DNA of 64,000 bases from CAWHQZ01 sp963831645 (GTDB taxonomy: Bacteria > Pseudomonadota > Alphaproteobacteria > Rhizobiales > Aestuariivirgaceae). The DNA lies in contig CAWHQZ010000028.1 in the NCBI GenBank assembly GCA_963831645.1, positions 627,035 through 691,034 on the forward strand, given 5' to 3'. The first letter of the stretch is position 1. Each line of letters starts with the position of its first letter. A model generated the notes under the pieces. That model saw only the letters and a list, made by a program, of their open reading frames with translations, made no database searches and had not been told where the DNA came from. Shown one piece after another: positions 39,351-49,028 of the stretch. Position numbers and translations under genes: made by a program.

Positions 39351-39783
39351 TCAAGCATGGCTCAGGTCCTCCACTCCGCCGGCAACCTCCTGCGGATGGC
39401 CGAGAGCGCGTGGCCGAGGAAGCGACTCGACGTTCGGCACGGGCTGCTTGGTAGTGGCCATCTTTGCCAAGGATTTCGGCCATTCCCTTCAACGGAGTTG
39501 CGAAGTCCGGAACCGGTATCAGCGCCAGGAGCAGTCCCGCGATCCAGTAAATGTGGTTGTGCGTGAACAGCGAGAGGAGCCCCAAAACACCTACGATCTG
39601 CAATTGCACTTTGCTGGTCCCGTGCGCCATATGTTCGGGAAGGGCGTGAAGCCGGAAATACAGGATCCCCACCATGAGGATGGTATCGGCGAGGAAGACC
39701 ATCATGACGTTTAGCAGTACGTCGGTTTCTCCCGGAGCCGTTATGAAACCCGGCAAGTGATGCGTCGCTGCGCGGGATCGCAT
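39351..39783 (-). CDS. Small integral membrane protein (frameshifted near 39470)
   Basis: About 143 aa. The start at 39783 has GGGAGG seven bases upstream. Three hydrophobic segments are visible: VMMVFLADTILMVGILYF, VQLQIVGVLGLLSLFTHN and YWIAGLLLALIPVPDF, with a conserved-looking HALPEHMAH between the first two. After an extra G near 39470 the protein continues KMATTKQPVPNVESLPRPRA to a TGA at 39351. Similar proteins occur in alphaproteobacteria without known function. Its leader overlaps the edge of the displaced hsdM segment. Confidence 0.65.
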
Positions 39784-39790
39784 GCTCGAG

Positions 39791-40161
39791 CCTCCCGACC
39801 GGAATTCTGGTATTCGCCCGGCGTGAAGGCCAATGTGATCTTATTCGACAAGAGAGAGGGCCGTGCCGAAGCCTGGACGGACAAGCTCTGGGTCTATGAT
39901 CTGCGCACTAACCAGCACTTTACGCTGAAGCAGAAGCCGATCAGGCGCGGCGATTTCGACGAGTTCATCGCCTGCTACAAGCCGGGCCGCACGCACGAAC
40001 GTGCCGAGACCTGGAGCGGGGCCAACCCCGAAGGCCGCTGGCGCTGCTTCGACTATGACGAGCTTCTTAAACGCGACAAGCTGAGCCTCGATCTGTTCTG
40101 GATCAAGGACAAGAGCCTGACCGATTACCGACGCCCTGCTCGAGAGAAAACTCGAGAATAA
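39791..40161 (+). pseudogene. hsdM: Displaced middle segment of hsdM, plus strand
   Basis: The segment encodes, after a one-base shift near 39810, LPTGI then YSPGVKANVILFDKREG, TDKLWVYDLRTNQHFTLKQK, FIACYKPG and KRDKLSLDLFWIKDKSL. This is the C-terminal third of the type I methyltransferase HsdM, from just after the VHTLL strand up to the last helix. It is exactly the part missing from the minus-strand hsdM that follows. It has no start codon and is flanked by TGCTCGAG at 39783-39790 and 40137-40144. Confidence 0.72.
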
Positions 40162-40163
40162 GA

Positions 40164-41345
40164 TTACGGTTGCGAAGGGCTCGCGAGCCGCGCGGCGATC
40201 TTGGTGAACTGTTCGAGCGCCGCCTCCAGATCATCGGCGATCTCGGCAGCGATGATTTCGGGTGCCGGCAGCAGCGTATGCACCCGGCATTTCTGCAAGA
40301 GGTTGCGCCGTACCTTCTCGCCGGCGCCGCCCTCGAACAGCACGTTGTCGGGCACCACCATCGCCGCGCGGCCGTCGATCTTCAACAGCGAGTAGATGTG
40401 CTGCACGAAATTGAGCTGCTTGTTGCTGGTCGAGGTCCAGAAGTCCTCGCGGACGACGATCTGGTCCTCCTTCTCGGTGTCGCCCTCCTCGTTGACGAAC
40501 AGGAGGCTTTGCTTCTTCCCGAACGGTGGATTGGTCAGCACCATCGAGTATTCGCGGCTCCAGGGCGCGGCGAGGCTGTCATGGCCGGTATGGATCACCA
40601 CCGCCGTTTCGCCGCCGATGCCGTGCAGATAGAGGTTCATCGCGCACATGCGGCCGACCTTGGGCGAAAGTTCCATGCCTTCGACCAGTCCTCGCGCAGC
40701 GCCCGCTTCTCGTCGGCGTCGAGGTCGCGCTCGTTGCGGTCGAGCACGTATTGATAGGCGTTGCAGAGGAAGCCGCCGGTGCCCGCCGCCGGATCGCAGA
40801 TCGTGTCCGCCGGCGTCGGCTGCATCACCTCGCACATCGCCTGGATCACCGGCGCGCGTGGTGAAATACTGGCCGGCGCCGCGCGAGGACTCCTGCGCCG
40901 AGCGCGACAGCAATTCCTCGTAGATCGTGCCCTTCACGTCCACCGGCAGCGACAGCCAGTCCACCTTGTCGAGCAGGTTGACGATCAACTGCTTGAGCAG
41001 CGCCGGGTTGTGGATTTCGCAGCGCGCGCCCTTGAAGATGACGCCGAGCATGCCGGGCTTGACGCCGAGCTTTTCGAGGCTCGCGCGGTACTGGTCCTCC
41101 AGCGCCGCGCCGTCGAGCGGCAGCAGCGCCTTCCAGCCGAGTTCCGGCGGCACGATCGGCGCGCGGTTGTAGGGCTCCTCGGTGAGCTGGTCCGCCATCT
41201 TGAGGAAGAGGAGCAGGGTGAGCTGCTCGACATATTCGAAGCAGGACAGGCCGGCGTCCTGCAACACGCCGGCATAGCTCCAGGCCCGCTTACGCGAACA
41301 CGTGCAGGAACGTGCCGGCGATTGCGGTGACCGACCAGGAGAATT
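40164..41345 (-). pseudogene. hsdM: Type I restriction-modification methyltransferase HsdM, internally deleted
   Basis: The N-terminal helical domain (SCFEYVEQLTLLLFLKMADQ) and most of the AdoMet-dependent N6-adenine methyltransferase domain are present. The N-terminal part holds QESSRGAGQYFTTRA; an inner frame between about 40860 and 40680 holds DTICDPAAGTGGFLCNAYQY (motif I). The main frame then resumes with LVLTNPPFGK-like VLTNPPFGKKQ (motif IV NPPF). At VHTLL (about 40270) the sequence jumps to PAPEIIAAEIADDLEAALEQ, the normal last helix, so about 115 residues are missing in frame. No hsdS or hsdR is visible nearby. Confidence 0.75.
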
Positions 41346-41568
41346 ATCAAATCAAATCAGAGGCTTCGATGCTTGAGTACCCAATCGGTTGACTGCGAGA
41401 CACGCCATGCCTCCCGAATGGTGCATCGACGCACCGGTTGAGCCGGCAATCTGCACGATGCCGCACAACGGCTCGAGGGACAGCTCGGCAACTGTTCTCT
41501 ACAAGCCGAATTCACATTTAAAGGACTTCTTGGGCCCGCGGCAAAACAAATGAAAGGGAGATCATCCG

Positions 41569-43404
41569 ATGTCTATCCTCTTTCTGGGAACAATCCTGGG
41601 AGCGGTATTGTTGTTTGTCGTGCCGACGCTGATCCGGGAACACCTCTCCCCTGCTGGCTCATTCGGAATCCGGGCGATCGGTGCAGTGCTGATTGCCTGG
41701 GCTGTCCTTTCGACCTCGTTCGTATATGTCGGTGAGAACCAGACTGGCCATCTCAACAAGATATACGCAGGTGGTTCACTGCCCCCGGGTAAAATCATCG
41801 CCACCCAGGGTGAGAATGGACCGCAGGCATCGGTGCTTGCTCCCGGCTTCCATGTCATTCCTTTCATCAACGTCATGTACGACGTGGTGATGCGCGAGGT
41901 GACGGAGATCCCTGATGGACATTATGGGTATCTCGTCGCGCGCGACGGCAAGTCGCTCCGGCCGGACCAGACTTTTGCCGATGCGTTCGACCCGGTGGTC
42001 TCGACCCAGATGGTCAGTGATGCGGCGTATTTCCTGAATCGCGGCGGTCAGAAGGGGCCGCAATCGAGCGTGCTTGGTCCAGGCAAGTATCGCGTGAACC
42101 ACTACCTGTGGCTGCTGGAGACGAAGCCCGCGACGGAAATCCCGCCCGGCTTCGTCGGCGTCGTGAAGTCGAACGTTCACTCTCGCGTCGACTTCGGTAA
42201 TCTGCGCACCGACAAACCGGTGGATTGCGCTCCGATCAGACCCCGAGGGACTGATACCAGCAGTCTTGCCGTGCCGCTCGTTCCCCGCGGATGTGTCGGT
42301 ACGTGGGCTGACCCCCTGCTTCCCGGTCGATATTACATCAACCTGGACGCTTACTCGGTCACGATGATCGACACCCGAGTCCAGACCTGGGAATACAAGG
42401 GCGGTTACACGAGAAGGGATATCAATCTCACCGTCTCTCAAAACGGTGAAATCGAACAAAAGGAAGTTTCACACAATTTTCCCAAGCCCGAGGACTTCGT
42501 CGACATCGCCGTAACGGTCAAGATAGAAGGATCGGACATTCCGCTTGACTTGCGGGTTCTCGTGCAGATCAGGCCGGAAGCCGCGCCGGTTATCGTGGCA
42601 TCGGTCGGCGATCTCGATCGCGTTGAAAATGATATTCTGTCGCCGGTAATCCGGGCGGTAGTCCGTAACGTCACCGGCGGCATGATTAACGCCCCAACGC
42701 TGCTGCGAGATGCCCAGGGCGACTTGATCATCGATGCGGAAGGCAAGCCGACTGTTCGCAGCATTCTTCGGCCGACCCGCCCGCTGGACCTTATCGAGAA
42801 CAGGCCGGTCATCGAGGACGAGGTCGAGCGGCTAGCCAGGCCGGAAGGTCTCAAGGCGGGCGTCGACATCAAGGAGATCCGTCTCGGAGAAGCGGTTATC
42901 CCGCCCGAGTTGCTGCTCGCGGCACGACGAAAGCGCCTCGCGGAGGAGCTCCAGCTCGCCTTCGAAGAGGAAAAGGCCGCTCAGACGGCGCGCATCTCGA
43001 CCGAGCAGGCCAAGGCGACCGCCGATCAGCAAGATGAACTGGTAAAGGCCCAGATCGAGCTCCAGAAGTCGGAGCAGTCGATGAAGGCCCGGCGCAACGA
43101 GGGGCAGGGCGAGCGCGACAAGCTTGCGCTCATCGCTGAAGGCCAGCGAAATCAGGTCGAAGTTCTGGGCCAGGATCGAGTTGTCGATCTGCGGAAATTC
43201 GAGCTTCTCACGGAACGCGCCCTCGGCTTCCTCGAAAACCACCCGGACGTGCTGTCAACTGCGCTCGCGAACGCCCACAAGCTGGTTCCTGAACGCGTGG
43301 TCACCCTCGGAGAGGGCAGCGCCAGCGGCCTTTCCGGAGCAGCGGCGATTTTTGGCGAGCTGTTCGGCTCGCCCGGACCGCGACCGGCGAAAAGCGAGCC
43401 TTGA
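41569..43404 (+). CDS. SPFH/band 7 membrane protein
   Basis: A 611-aa intact protein. Two membrane segments are near residues 1-20 (FLGTILGAVLLFVVPTLI) and 35-52. The SPFH domain follows: FVYVGENQTGHLNKIYAGGS, LAPGFHVIPFINVMYDVV, GPGKYRVNHYLWLLETKPAT, EIPPGFVGVVKSNVHSRVDF, and DIAVTVKIEGSDIPLDLRV. Residues 470-560 form a charged coiled coil (FEEEKAAQTARISTEQAKAT), and the C-terminus is rich in Gly and Ala. SPFH proteins oligomerise into membrane scaffolds. It ends 52 bp before the transglutaminase gene, so they probably share an operon. Confidence 0.87.
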   Translation: MSILFLGTILGAVLLFVVPTLIREHLSPAGSFGIRAIGAVLIAWAVLSTSFVYVGENQTGHLNKIYAGGSLPPGKIIATQGENGPQASVLAPGFHVIPFINVMYDVVMREVTEIPDGHYGYLVARDGKSLRPDQTFADAFDPVVSTQMVSDAAYFLNRGGQKGPQSSVLGPGKYRVNHYLWLLETKPATEIPPGFVGVVKSNVHSRVDFGNLRTDKPVDCAPIRPRGTDTSSLAVPLVPRGCVGTWADPLLPGRYYINLDAYSVTMIDTRVQTWEYKGGYTRRDINLTVSQNGEIEQKEVSHNFPKPEDFVDIAVTVKIEGSDIPLDLRVLVQIRPEAAPVIVASVGDLDRVENDILSPVIRAVVRNVTGGMINAPTLLRDAQGDLIIDAEGKPTVRSILRPTRPLDLIENRPVIEDEVERLARPEGLKAGVDIKEIRLGEAVIPPELLLAARRKRLAEELQLAFEEEKAAQTARISTEQAKATADQQDELVKAQIELQKSEQSMKARRNEGQGERDKLALIAEGQRNQVEVLGQDRVVDLRKFELLTERALGFLENHPDVLSTALANAHKLVPERVVTLGEGSASGLSGAAAIFGELFGSPGPRPAKSEP

Positions 43405-43456
43405 CACCGGTTCCAGGCAGCAGACCATGAATGAACTTCGTTCAGGAGTTTCGGAC

Positions 43457-45918
43457 ATGCCAAGTCGGTGGCACGCCGTCCTTGCCTTCTGTTGCGTCGC
43501 ACTTCTGCAGCTCTCATCGGCATCCGCAGCGGCGCAAAGCGCCGGCCGAACGCTCTACAGCATCGGGCCGCCGGCAGCGTGGGTCGAACCGGTACGGGCC
43601 GAGTACGACGCTCCTGCGCCGCGCGACGGTGTGCGCGAAGGTTCGTATTTCCTGTTGTACGATACCCAGATAGATGTCGGACCGAACGGCCACGACGAAT
43701 ACTCTCACTTCGCCATCCGCGCGCTGACGCCGGCGGCCGTCAGCAGCAATGCTCAGCTCAACATTTCCGTGGACCCGAGCTACCAGACGCTGGTGCTGCA
43801 TTTCGTACGCTTACGGGGCCGAGGCGAAACCTCTCGTCACGATCCGAGATGGACGCCGGGAGATGCTCTTCGAGTGGCGTGACCTCGCGGCGACACCGGC
43901 GGATCCGGATCGCCCATCGTGGTATTCACCATGGCCATGGCTCGAATTCACGGACCAGGAGGACTGGACGCAAGTCGCGCGCGCCATGAGCGCGCTGTAT
44001 CCGGTGGAGGATCGCCCCGGTGGCGCGGTAGGCCGTGTAGTCGAAACGATACGGGCGAAGGGTGGCACGACGGAAGAACAGGCGCATCGCGCCCTGCAGT
44101 TCGTCCAGGACGAGATCCGCTACACGAGCATTTCGATCGGCCCGGGTTCGCACCGGCCTTCGGCGCCCGAGACCGTGCTCGATCGCCGCTTCGGCGACTG
44201 CAAGGACAAGTCGCTGCTTCTCGTGACGCTGCTGCGCGCGCTCGGTATCGATGCTATGCCCGCGCTCGTGCACACCAGGCGCGGGCATGTGTTGCCGCAG
44301 GCGATGCCGACCCCGTTTGCCTTCGATCACGTCATCGTAAGGGCTGTCCTGCCAAGCGGCGTCTACTGGCTCGACGGCACACGCGCCAGGCAGACGACGC
44401 CGCTGGCGGCGCTCGACCCGCCCGATTACGAGCATGCATTGCTGATCCCTGCCGAAGGACCGTTGCGACATCAGGTGAAGCGCCTTCCGGAAGGCCGGCC
44501 CGCCCATAGGCTGGCCGACATGGCGAAAGCGAACCAGTTGCTGGCGAACCTGTCCAGAGCGAGGCAGCTGGCGCCGATCCCGCGACCTGCGACGGACGTC
44601 GAACGTCACGAAGTGCACGTCGAGTTCGACGCCAGCGAGGGGCTGCAGCAGCCGGCGACGATTGCCGTCACTACGCGTTATTTCGGCGCGACGGCGGACT
44701 TGATGCGCGAGCAGTTCCAGCGGACCCACGCGGCCCAGCGGGAGAAGGACTATCTCAACTACTACGCGCGCCTGTATCCCGGTGTGCAGTCCGCGGGTCC
44801 TGCCGCGGTCGAGGACGATACTTCGAGGAACACTCTTGAGATCCGCGAGCGGTACCGTCTCGATAGCGCGTTCACGAAGGGCGAGGACGGCGCTCTCACA
44901 CTTCTCTTGCCTGCAGATGAGCTGTCTCAGTACGCCACGGCTTTCGACGGGTCGGTTCGCACGTCGCCTCTGGCGCTCGTATTTCCGGTCAACATCACAC
45001 AGTCGATCACGGCGCGGCTTCCGGAGGACTGGGTGGTCAAGGAGGGCACGGTCACGATCGACAACCCCGCCTTCCGCTACCGTTCGCAGGTGCGCTATGC
45101 GCAACGAACGCTGAATTTGCGTTACGAATATGTAGCGCTAGCGGACCACGTGCCGATCGCCGCTCTCCCGCAATATCTCGCCGACCGTGGCCGAATGAAT
45201 TCGGGATATCTACCTTCAGCTCACGCGCGGCCCCGAGGTTGGCATCATCGCCGATTTCGCCATCGCACCGCTGCCGCTCGCCGTACTGCTCGGCGCCCTC
45301 GGCCTCGGGATCTGGCTGGCGTTCCGGCCGATCTATCGCTACGACCCGGCGCCGCGCGCCAGGTCCACGCCGGGAGACGGCCCGCGAGGCATCCGCGGAT
45401 GGCTCGTGTTGCCGGCATTGGGTGCCATCCTCACGCCGATCATGTTGCTGGTGGTGCTTGGCCCGCTCGCCATGTATGTCGAGGCGCACATTTGGCGGAA
45501 CATTCCCGAGGCGGTGTCCGGCGCAGCCGGCGAGTGGATCAGACCCGCAGTACTGCTGCTCCTCGCCGCCACCGCGGTTGCGGTCCCGGCCAGTATTGCC
45601 GCAGGCGTGCTGTTCTTCGCCCGGCGGACCTCCGCCCCGCTGATGTTCGTTGCGCTCCTCTGGTACTCTTCAACCATCGTCGACTTGGCAGCGTTTGGAT
45701 TTTTCTTTTCCGGGCTCGACACCGAGACAAGCCTCGAAACTCTGTATTCCGACACCATTCTGGGTCTGGCGGTCAACGGTATCTTGACCGCGTACATGCT
45801 TACTTCGAAGCGGGTGCGGGTGACGTTCGTGCGGCGCCGCGGCAGGCGCTCCGAGGCGACGGTACCTTCCACTGCAATAGCCGTGTCCGGTGCGCAGAGC
45901 CCGGTGGGGTCAATGTGA
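43457..45918 (+). CDS. DUF3857-transglutaminase-DUF2569 protein (two frameshifts)
   Basis: About 819 aa after extra bases near 43815 and 45195 are removed. The signal peptide is HAVLAFCCVALLQLSSASA. A DUF3857 domain follows (residues 50-170), then a transglutaminase-like core with Cys in RRFGDCKDKSLLLVTLLRA, His in PFAFDHVIV and Asp in YWLDGTRA, so the Cys-His-Asp triad is intact. The C-terminus is a DUF2569-like membrane domain (IRGWLVLPALGAILTPIMLL and three more helices). The start at 43457 has AGGAG eight bases upstream. It may act as an envelope peptidase or transferase. Confidence 0.83.
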
Positions 45919-46004
45919 GCCAACCATCTTTTCCAGGCCGGGAAGCGCGTGCTTCGCTCGGAACATCGTTTGTGAATGCGTCTTCCCCGGTTCCGAAGCC
46001 GCAC

Positions 46005-47015
46005 TCATCCTTCCAGGCCGTCGTCCCTGGCCGGCGAGAAGCCGGCGATCGGTCTGTGCTCGGCGAGAAATGAGAGAGTGCTCTCGAGCTGATCGGGTGG
46101 AACAAGAGATCCCAGAGATGCTATCGGCTTTACCCCGATCTCGTTCAAATGCGTCTTCTTCAGGGTCTCGAAATCGTCACCTTGGAGATTTTCGCTGTTT
46201 TCCACGGACAAGGCCCGCACCCGCGCGACCACGGGGCGGCCCGAGCTGGTTAGCGACAGAGAGATTCCGCTTGCCACCCTGGCGTGATCATGCAGCTCGG
46301 GGTTGGACGTGAAGCGCCAGACCATGAGGGTGAGCAGCTTGTGGCGCGTCGAAAGTCGCCCCAGGAATTCGATGCGGTCGACATTGGGAATGACGTAGCC
46401 TTCGAAGACGCGGCGCTCGTCCCGTTCCCGGTCCTTTCCGAGGCTGTACCAGCGAAAATCGCACAACGTGCCGCCGATTACCGTCCTCGGGCGTATGTTC
46501 AGAAGGGAGCAACTGACTTCTTCCGTATTCGAGCGGTTCGCCGGATCGCCCGCATTCTGGAACGAAGACGCCCTCAGCACGGACCACAGGCCGCTGTAGC
46601 GCAGCTCGACTTCATCGGTGTCATCGCGGGAAACCGCCAGCCACTTGGCAAGCGTCTCGTCGATGGCTGGATCCCGATGATTTGCAGGCAACTTGATTTT
46701 CGCCGTTTCCAGCCATTGCGCGCCGAAAAGATGCTGCAGGATGGAAGTAGCGAAATCATCCAGCCGAAGGCCGGGCGCCCGTTCTGAAATAAGCGTCGCG
46801 CAGCGCTCGCAAAACGCGCTGTACATCTCGCTCGCCCGCAAGCTCCGGGAAGACTTGTCGTTGGTATAGTTCTTGACGGCGCTCTCGTCGAAACCGGTGC
46901 CGCTGCTGATCGATTTGTAGGGAATGCTGAGCACGCTGCTCATGTATTTCATCAGCGCGCGCAGCGCGACATGGTCAGCCGGAAGGGGGACCCGTGGCGG
47001 CGACAGAAGGGTCAT
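46005..47015 (-). CDS. Unrecognised protein with possible N-terminal HTH
   Basis: About 336 aa from the ATG at 47015; a longer reading to 47165 is possible but would cover the palindrome at 47046-47063. Residues 18-65 (ALMKYMSSVLSIPYKSISSG, ESAVKNYTNDKSSRSL) have the spacing of a helix-turn-helix. The middle part contains WLAVSRDDTDEVELRYSGLW and SCSLLNIRPRTVIGGTLCDF, followed by a beta-rich region (RRVFEGYVIPNVDRIEFLGR, HKLLTLMVWRFTSNP). This could be a sensor domain of a regulator. I do not recognise the family. It converges on the transglutaminase gene and diverges from the TIGR04222 gene. Confidence 0.5.
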   Translation of the reverse strand: MTLLSPPRVPLPADHVALRALMKYMSSVLSIPYKSISSGTGFDESAVKNYTNDKSSRSLRASEMYSAFCERCATLISERAPGLRLDDFATSILQHLFGAQWLETAKIKLPANHRDPAIDETLAKWLAVSRDDTDEVELRYSGLWSVLRASSFQNAGDPANRSNTEEVSCSLLNIRPRTVIGGTLCDFRWYSLGKDRERDERRVFEGYVIPNVDRIEFLGRLSTRHKLLTLMVWRFTSNPELHDHARVASGISLSLTSSGRPVVARVRALSVENSENLQGDDFETLKKTHLNEIGVKPIASLGSLVPPDQLESTLSFLAEHRPIAGFSPARDDGLEG

Positions 47016-47045
47016 TTTCAGAACCGTCGCTATGGCGCAGCGCAA

Positions 47046-47063
47046 TGTGACAATACCGTCACA
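47046..47063. promoter_or_regulatory. Palindrome upstream of the 46005-47015 gene
   Basis: A perfect inverted repeat TGTGAC-AATACC-GTCACA lies 31 bp upstream of the start of the minus-strand regulator-like gene and about 180 bp from the TIGR04222 gene. It resembles a CRP/FNR site, but the half-sites TGTGA/TCACA are eight bases apart rather than six. Autoregulation by the adjacent HTH-like protein is the simplest guess. Confidence 0.5.
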
Positions 47064-47240
47064 ATCTACCATATCCGGCGCCGTTTGCACGTGTGGGGCC
47101 TGCACGTGCTGGAACGAGCGAGCGGCCGCGGCAGCCCGCGAAACCGGCGAGCCTCCTGGCACCACATGCCACCACGCCCGGCGGGACAGCCCGGAAAGTG
47201 GCCCCTAGACAGGGATCATCTCGGATTACGGGAGGTGATC

Positions 47241-48098
47241 ATGAACACGAAACTGCAGCGCAACGCCGGAATGTATCCCGCGCGTTATGGCGGAGAGGGA
47301 CATTGGCCGCATCATCCGGACCTCCTGACCCGCACCCCGCCCCCGGCAGGGGAGCATCACAGGGAATGTGGACCCTTACGAGATTGCCTTCCTGCGCAGT
47401 GATGAAAACGCGGTCCTGACTCTGGCTCTTTTCGACCTCGTGCAGCGCGGACATCTGCAGGTCGTTGAAACGAAGCGTTGGCTGGGAACCGAGCAGAGGC
47501 TCCGGCGGCAGAAAATCCACCTTCGCACGACCGTTTGACGGAGGCCGAAAAGGATCTCATCGGCAGGTTCAGCACCCCTCTTGCTGCCAGCGAGACCTTC
47601 GCGTTCGGCCTGACCGAAGCGCTGCGATCGGCTTGCTCCGGCTATCGAACCAGGCTCGAAGAGACAGGTCTGTTGCGGACGCAGGACCAGGCGAAACTGC
47701 GGAGAACGGCGCTGGGAGTAGCAGCGTTTGTCGGTTTCATTGCGCTGGCTGCGGCAAAAGCGCCCCTTCCGATGTTCCTGGCATGTTTCGCGGCGGTCAT
47801 TGCGGCGAACGCCCTTCTCTCATCTCGCCTGACCGCGGCCGGCAAGGCGCACCTGAAACGGATCGAGGCGCGGCTCGCCCGCCTCAAGGACCGTCCTAAA
47901 GCCGCCCGGTTGGGCGCCGCCGATCCTCTGCTTCTGACGGCGGTAGGCGTGTTTGGTGTCCCGATCCTCGCCGGCAGCGCCTACGACGCATTCGCGGCAG
48001 CCGTGAAGCCGATGGCAAGCGGCACATGGAGCTTCAGTGCCGATGGATGCGGTGGAGACGGATGCGGGGGGTGCGGCTGCGGGTGCGGGGGTGAATGA
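47241..48098 (+). CDS. TIGR04222-family membrane protein with Gly/Cys-rich tail (two frameshifts)
   Basis: About 285 aa across frame changes near 47360 and 47505. The ATG at 47241 has the near-ideal Shine-Dalgarno GGGAGGTGATC. The family core reads DPYEIAFLRSDENAVLTLAL, FDLVQRGHLQVVETKRW, then (second part) LTEAEKDLIGRFSTPLAASE and YRTRLEETGLLRTQDQAKL. Membrane helices are at VAAFVGFIALAAAKA and MFLACFAAVIAANALL. The C-terminus is DGCGGDGCGGCGCGCGGE, with six closely spaced cysteines. It is coupled by ATGA to the GRDP-like gene. Function is unknown. Confidence 0.75.
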
Positions 48099-48692
48099 CC
48101 GTGAGCGGCGCGACTCCTGCCGCTCGCGGTGCATCGGTTGTTGCCGGCTGCAGCGGGGCGAAACCGGGGCATTATTCGGCCGACCCCCTCTGGAACCGAA
48201 TCGAGGACTTCCGGTTCGATGACCCCGCCGCCCAACTGTCGTTCTCTCAGCGCCTGGCGCGGGAAAACGGCTGGTCCCGCTACTACGCCAGCCGGGTCAT
48301 CGCCGAGTACAAGAAGTTCTGCTACTTGGCGATGACGGCGGGCCACAGCGTCACTCCCTCCGATGAAGTCGATCAGGCGTGGCATCTGCACCTTATCTAT
48401 ACGCGGAGCTACTGGGACGGTTTCTGCGGCCGGGTGCTCGGGCGTGCATTTCACCACGGCCCGACCCGCGGCGGCGCCGATGAAAGCGCCAAGTTTCACG
48501 ATTGGTACGAAGCGACTCTCGTTTCCTATCAGAGCACCTTCGGCTCGCCGCCACCGACCGACATATGGCCGGGACCGGAGTCACGCTTTGCCAAGACCCG
48601 AACGCTTCCGCCGCATCGACACGGCATCCTGCTGGCTTCTGCCAAAGCCCCGTTTGCGCCTTTTTGCCCGGCGCTGGCGCAAGGAGGCCTGA
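48095..48692 (+). CDS. GRDP-like partner of the TIGR04222 protein (frameshifted near 48595)
   Basis: About 198 aa after one extra base is removed. Core motifs are LWNRIEDFRFDDPAAQLSFS, LARENGWSRYYASRVIAEYK and the hallmark DEVDQAWHLHLIYTRSYWDG (PF07173), followed by FHHGPTRGG, YEATLVSYQSTFGSPPP and DIWPGPESRF. The C-terminus in the shifted frame is RIDTASCWLLPKPRLRLFAR. Such proteins regularly accompany TIGR04222 membrane proteins, as here by a four-base overlap. The H-x-H and Glu/Asp in the hallmark could bind metal, but no activity is established. Confidence 0.78.
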
Positions 48693-49028
48693 TCATGGCT
48701 CACACCAGCGGCTCGACTGAACGGACCCTCGGCAGGAAACGGCAGTACCGCCCGATATCTGGCAGACCTGCTCTGCTTGAGCGTGGACGTGGTTTGCCAC
48801 TCATTGCGAGGCGCATTTCCTCCAGTTTGCATGTAAGTTCTAGCTTGGCCCAGGAGAACGTCACAGGAGCCAATGGCGCGGATCGGAGGCCAACGGCGAG
48901 GCTTTCGTCACCGGCGATAGTGCTCGATCGCCTCGACCACCGTGCCCTTCACCGAGGCCGGGAAGTAAGTAGTATTCCCGCTGTAGGGCTTTTGCCTTGG
49001 GCGGGTACGAGCGGGGACGCCGAACAGG
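48693..49028. other. Gap without a recognisable gene
   Basis: No convincing gene is seen in this 336-bp stretch. On the minus strand a short open frame gives KPYSGNTTYFPASVKGTVVE followed by AIEHYRR and a stop near 48910, which looks like the end of a protein but has no upstream part. It may be another gene remnant. Confidence 0.4.

Noticed and set aside
47046..47063. Canonical CRP site
   Set aside because: The half-sites TGTGA and TCACA are eight rather than six bases apart, so the CRP spacing does not fit.
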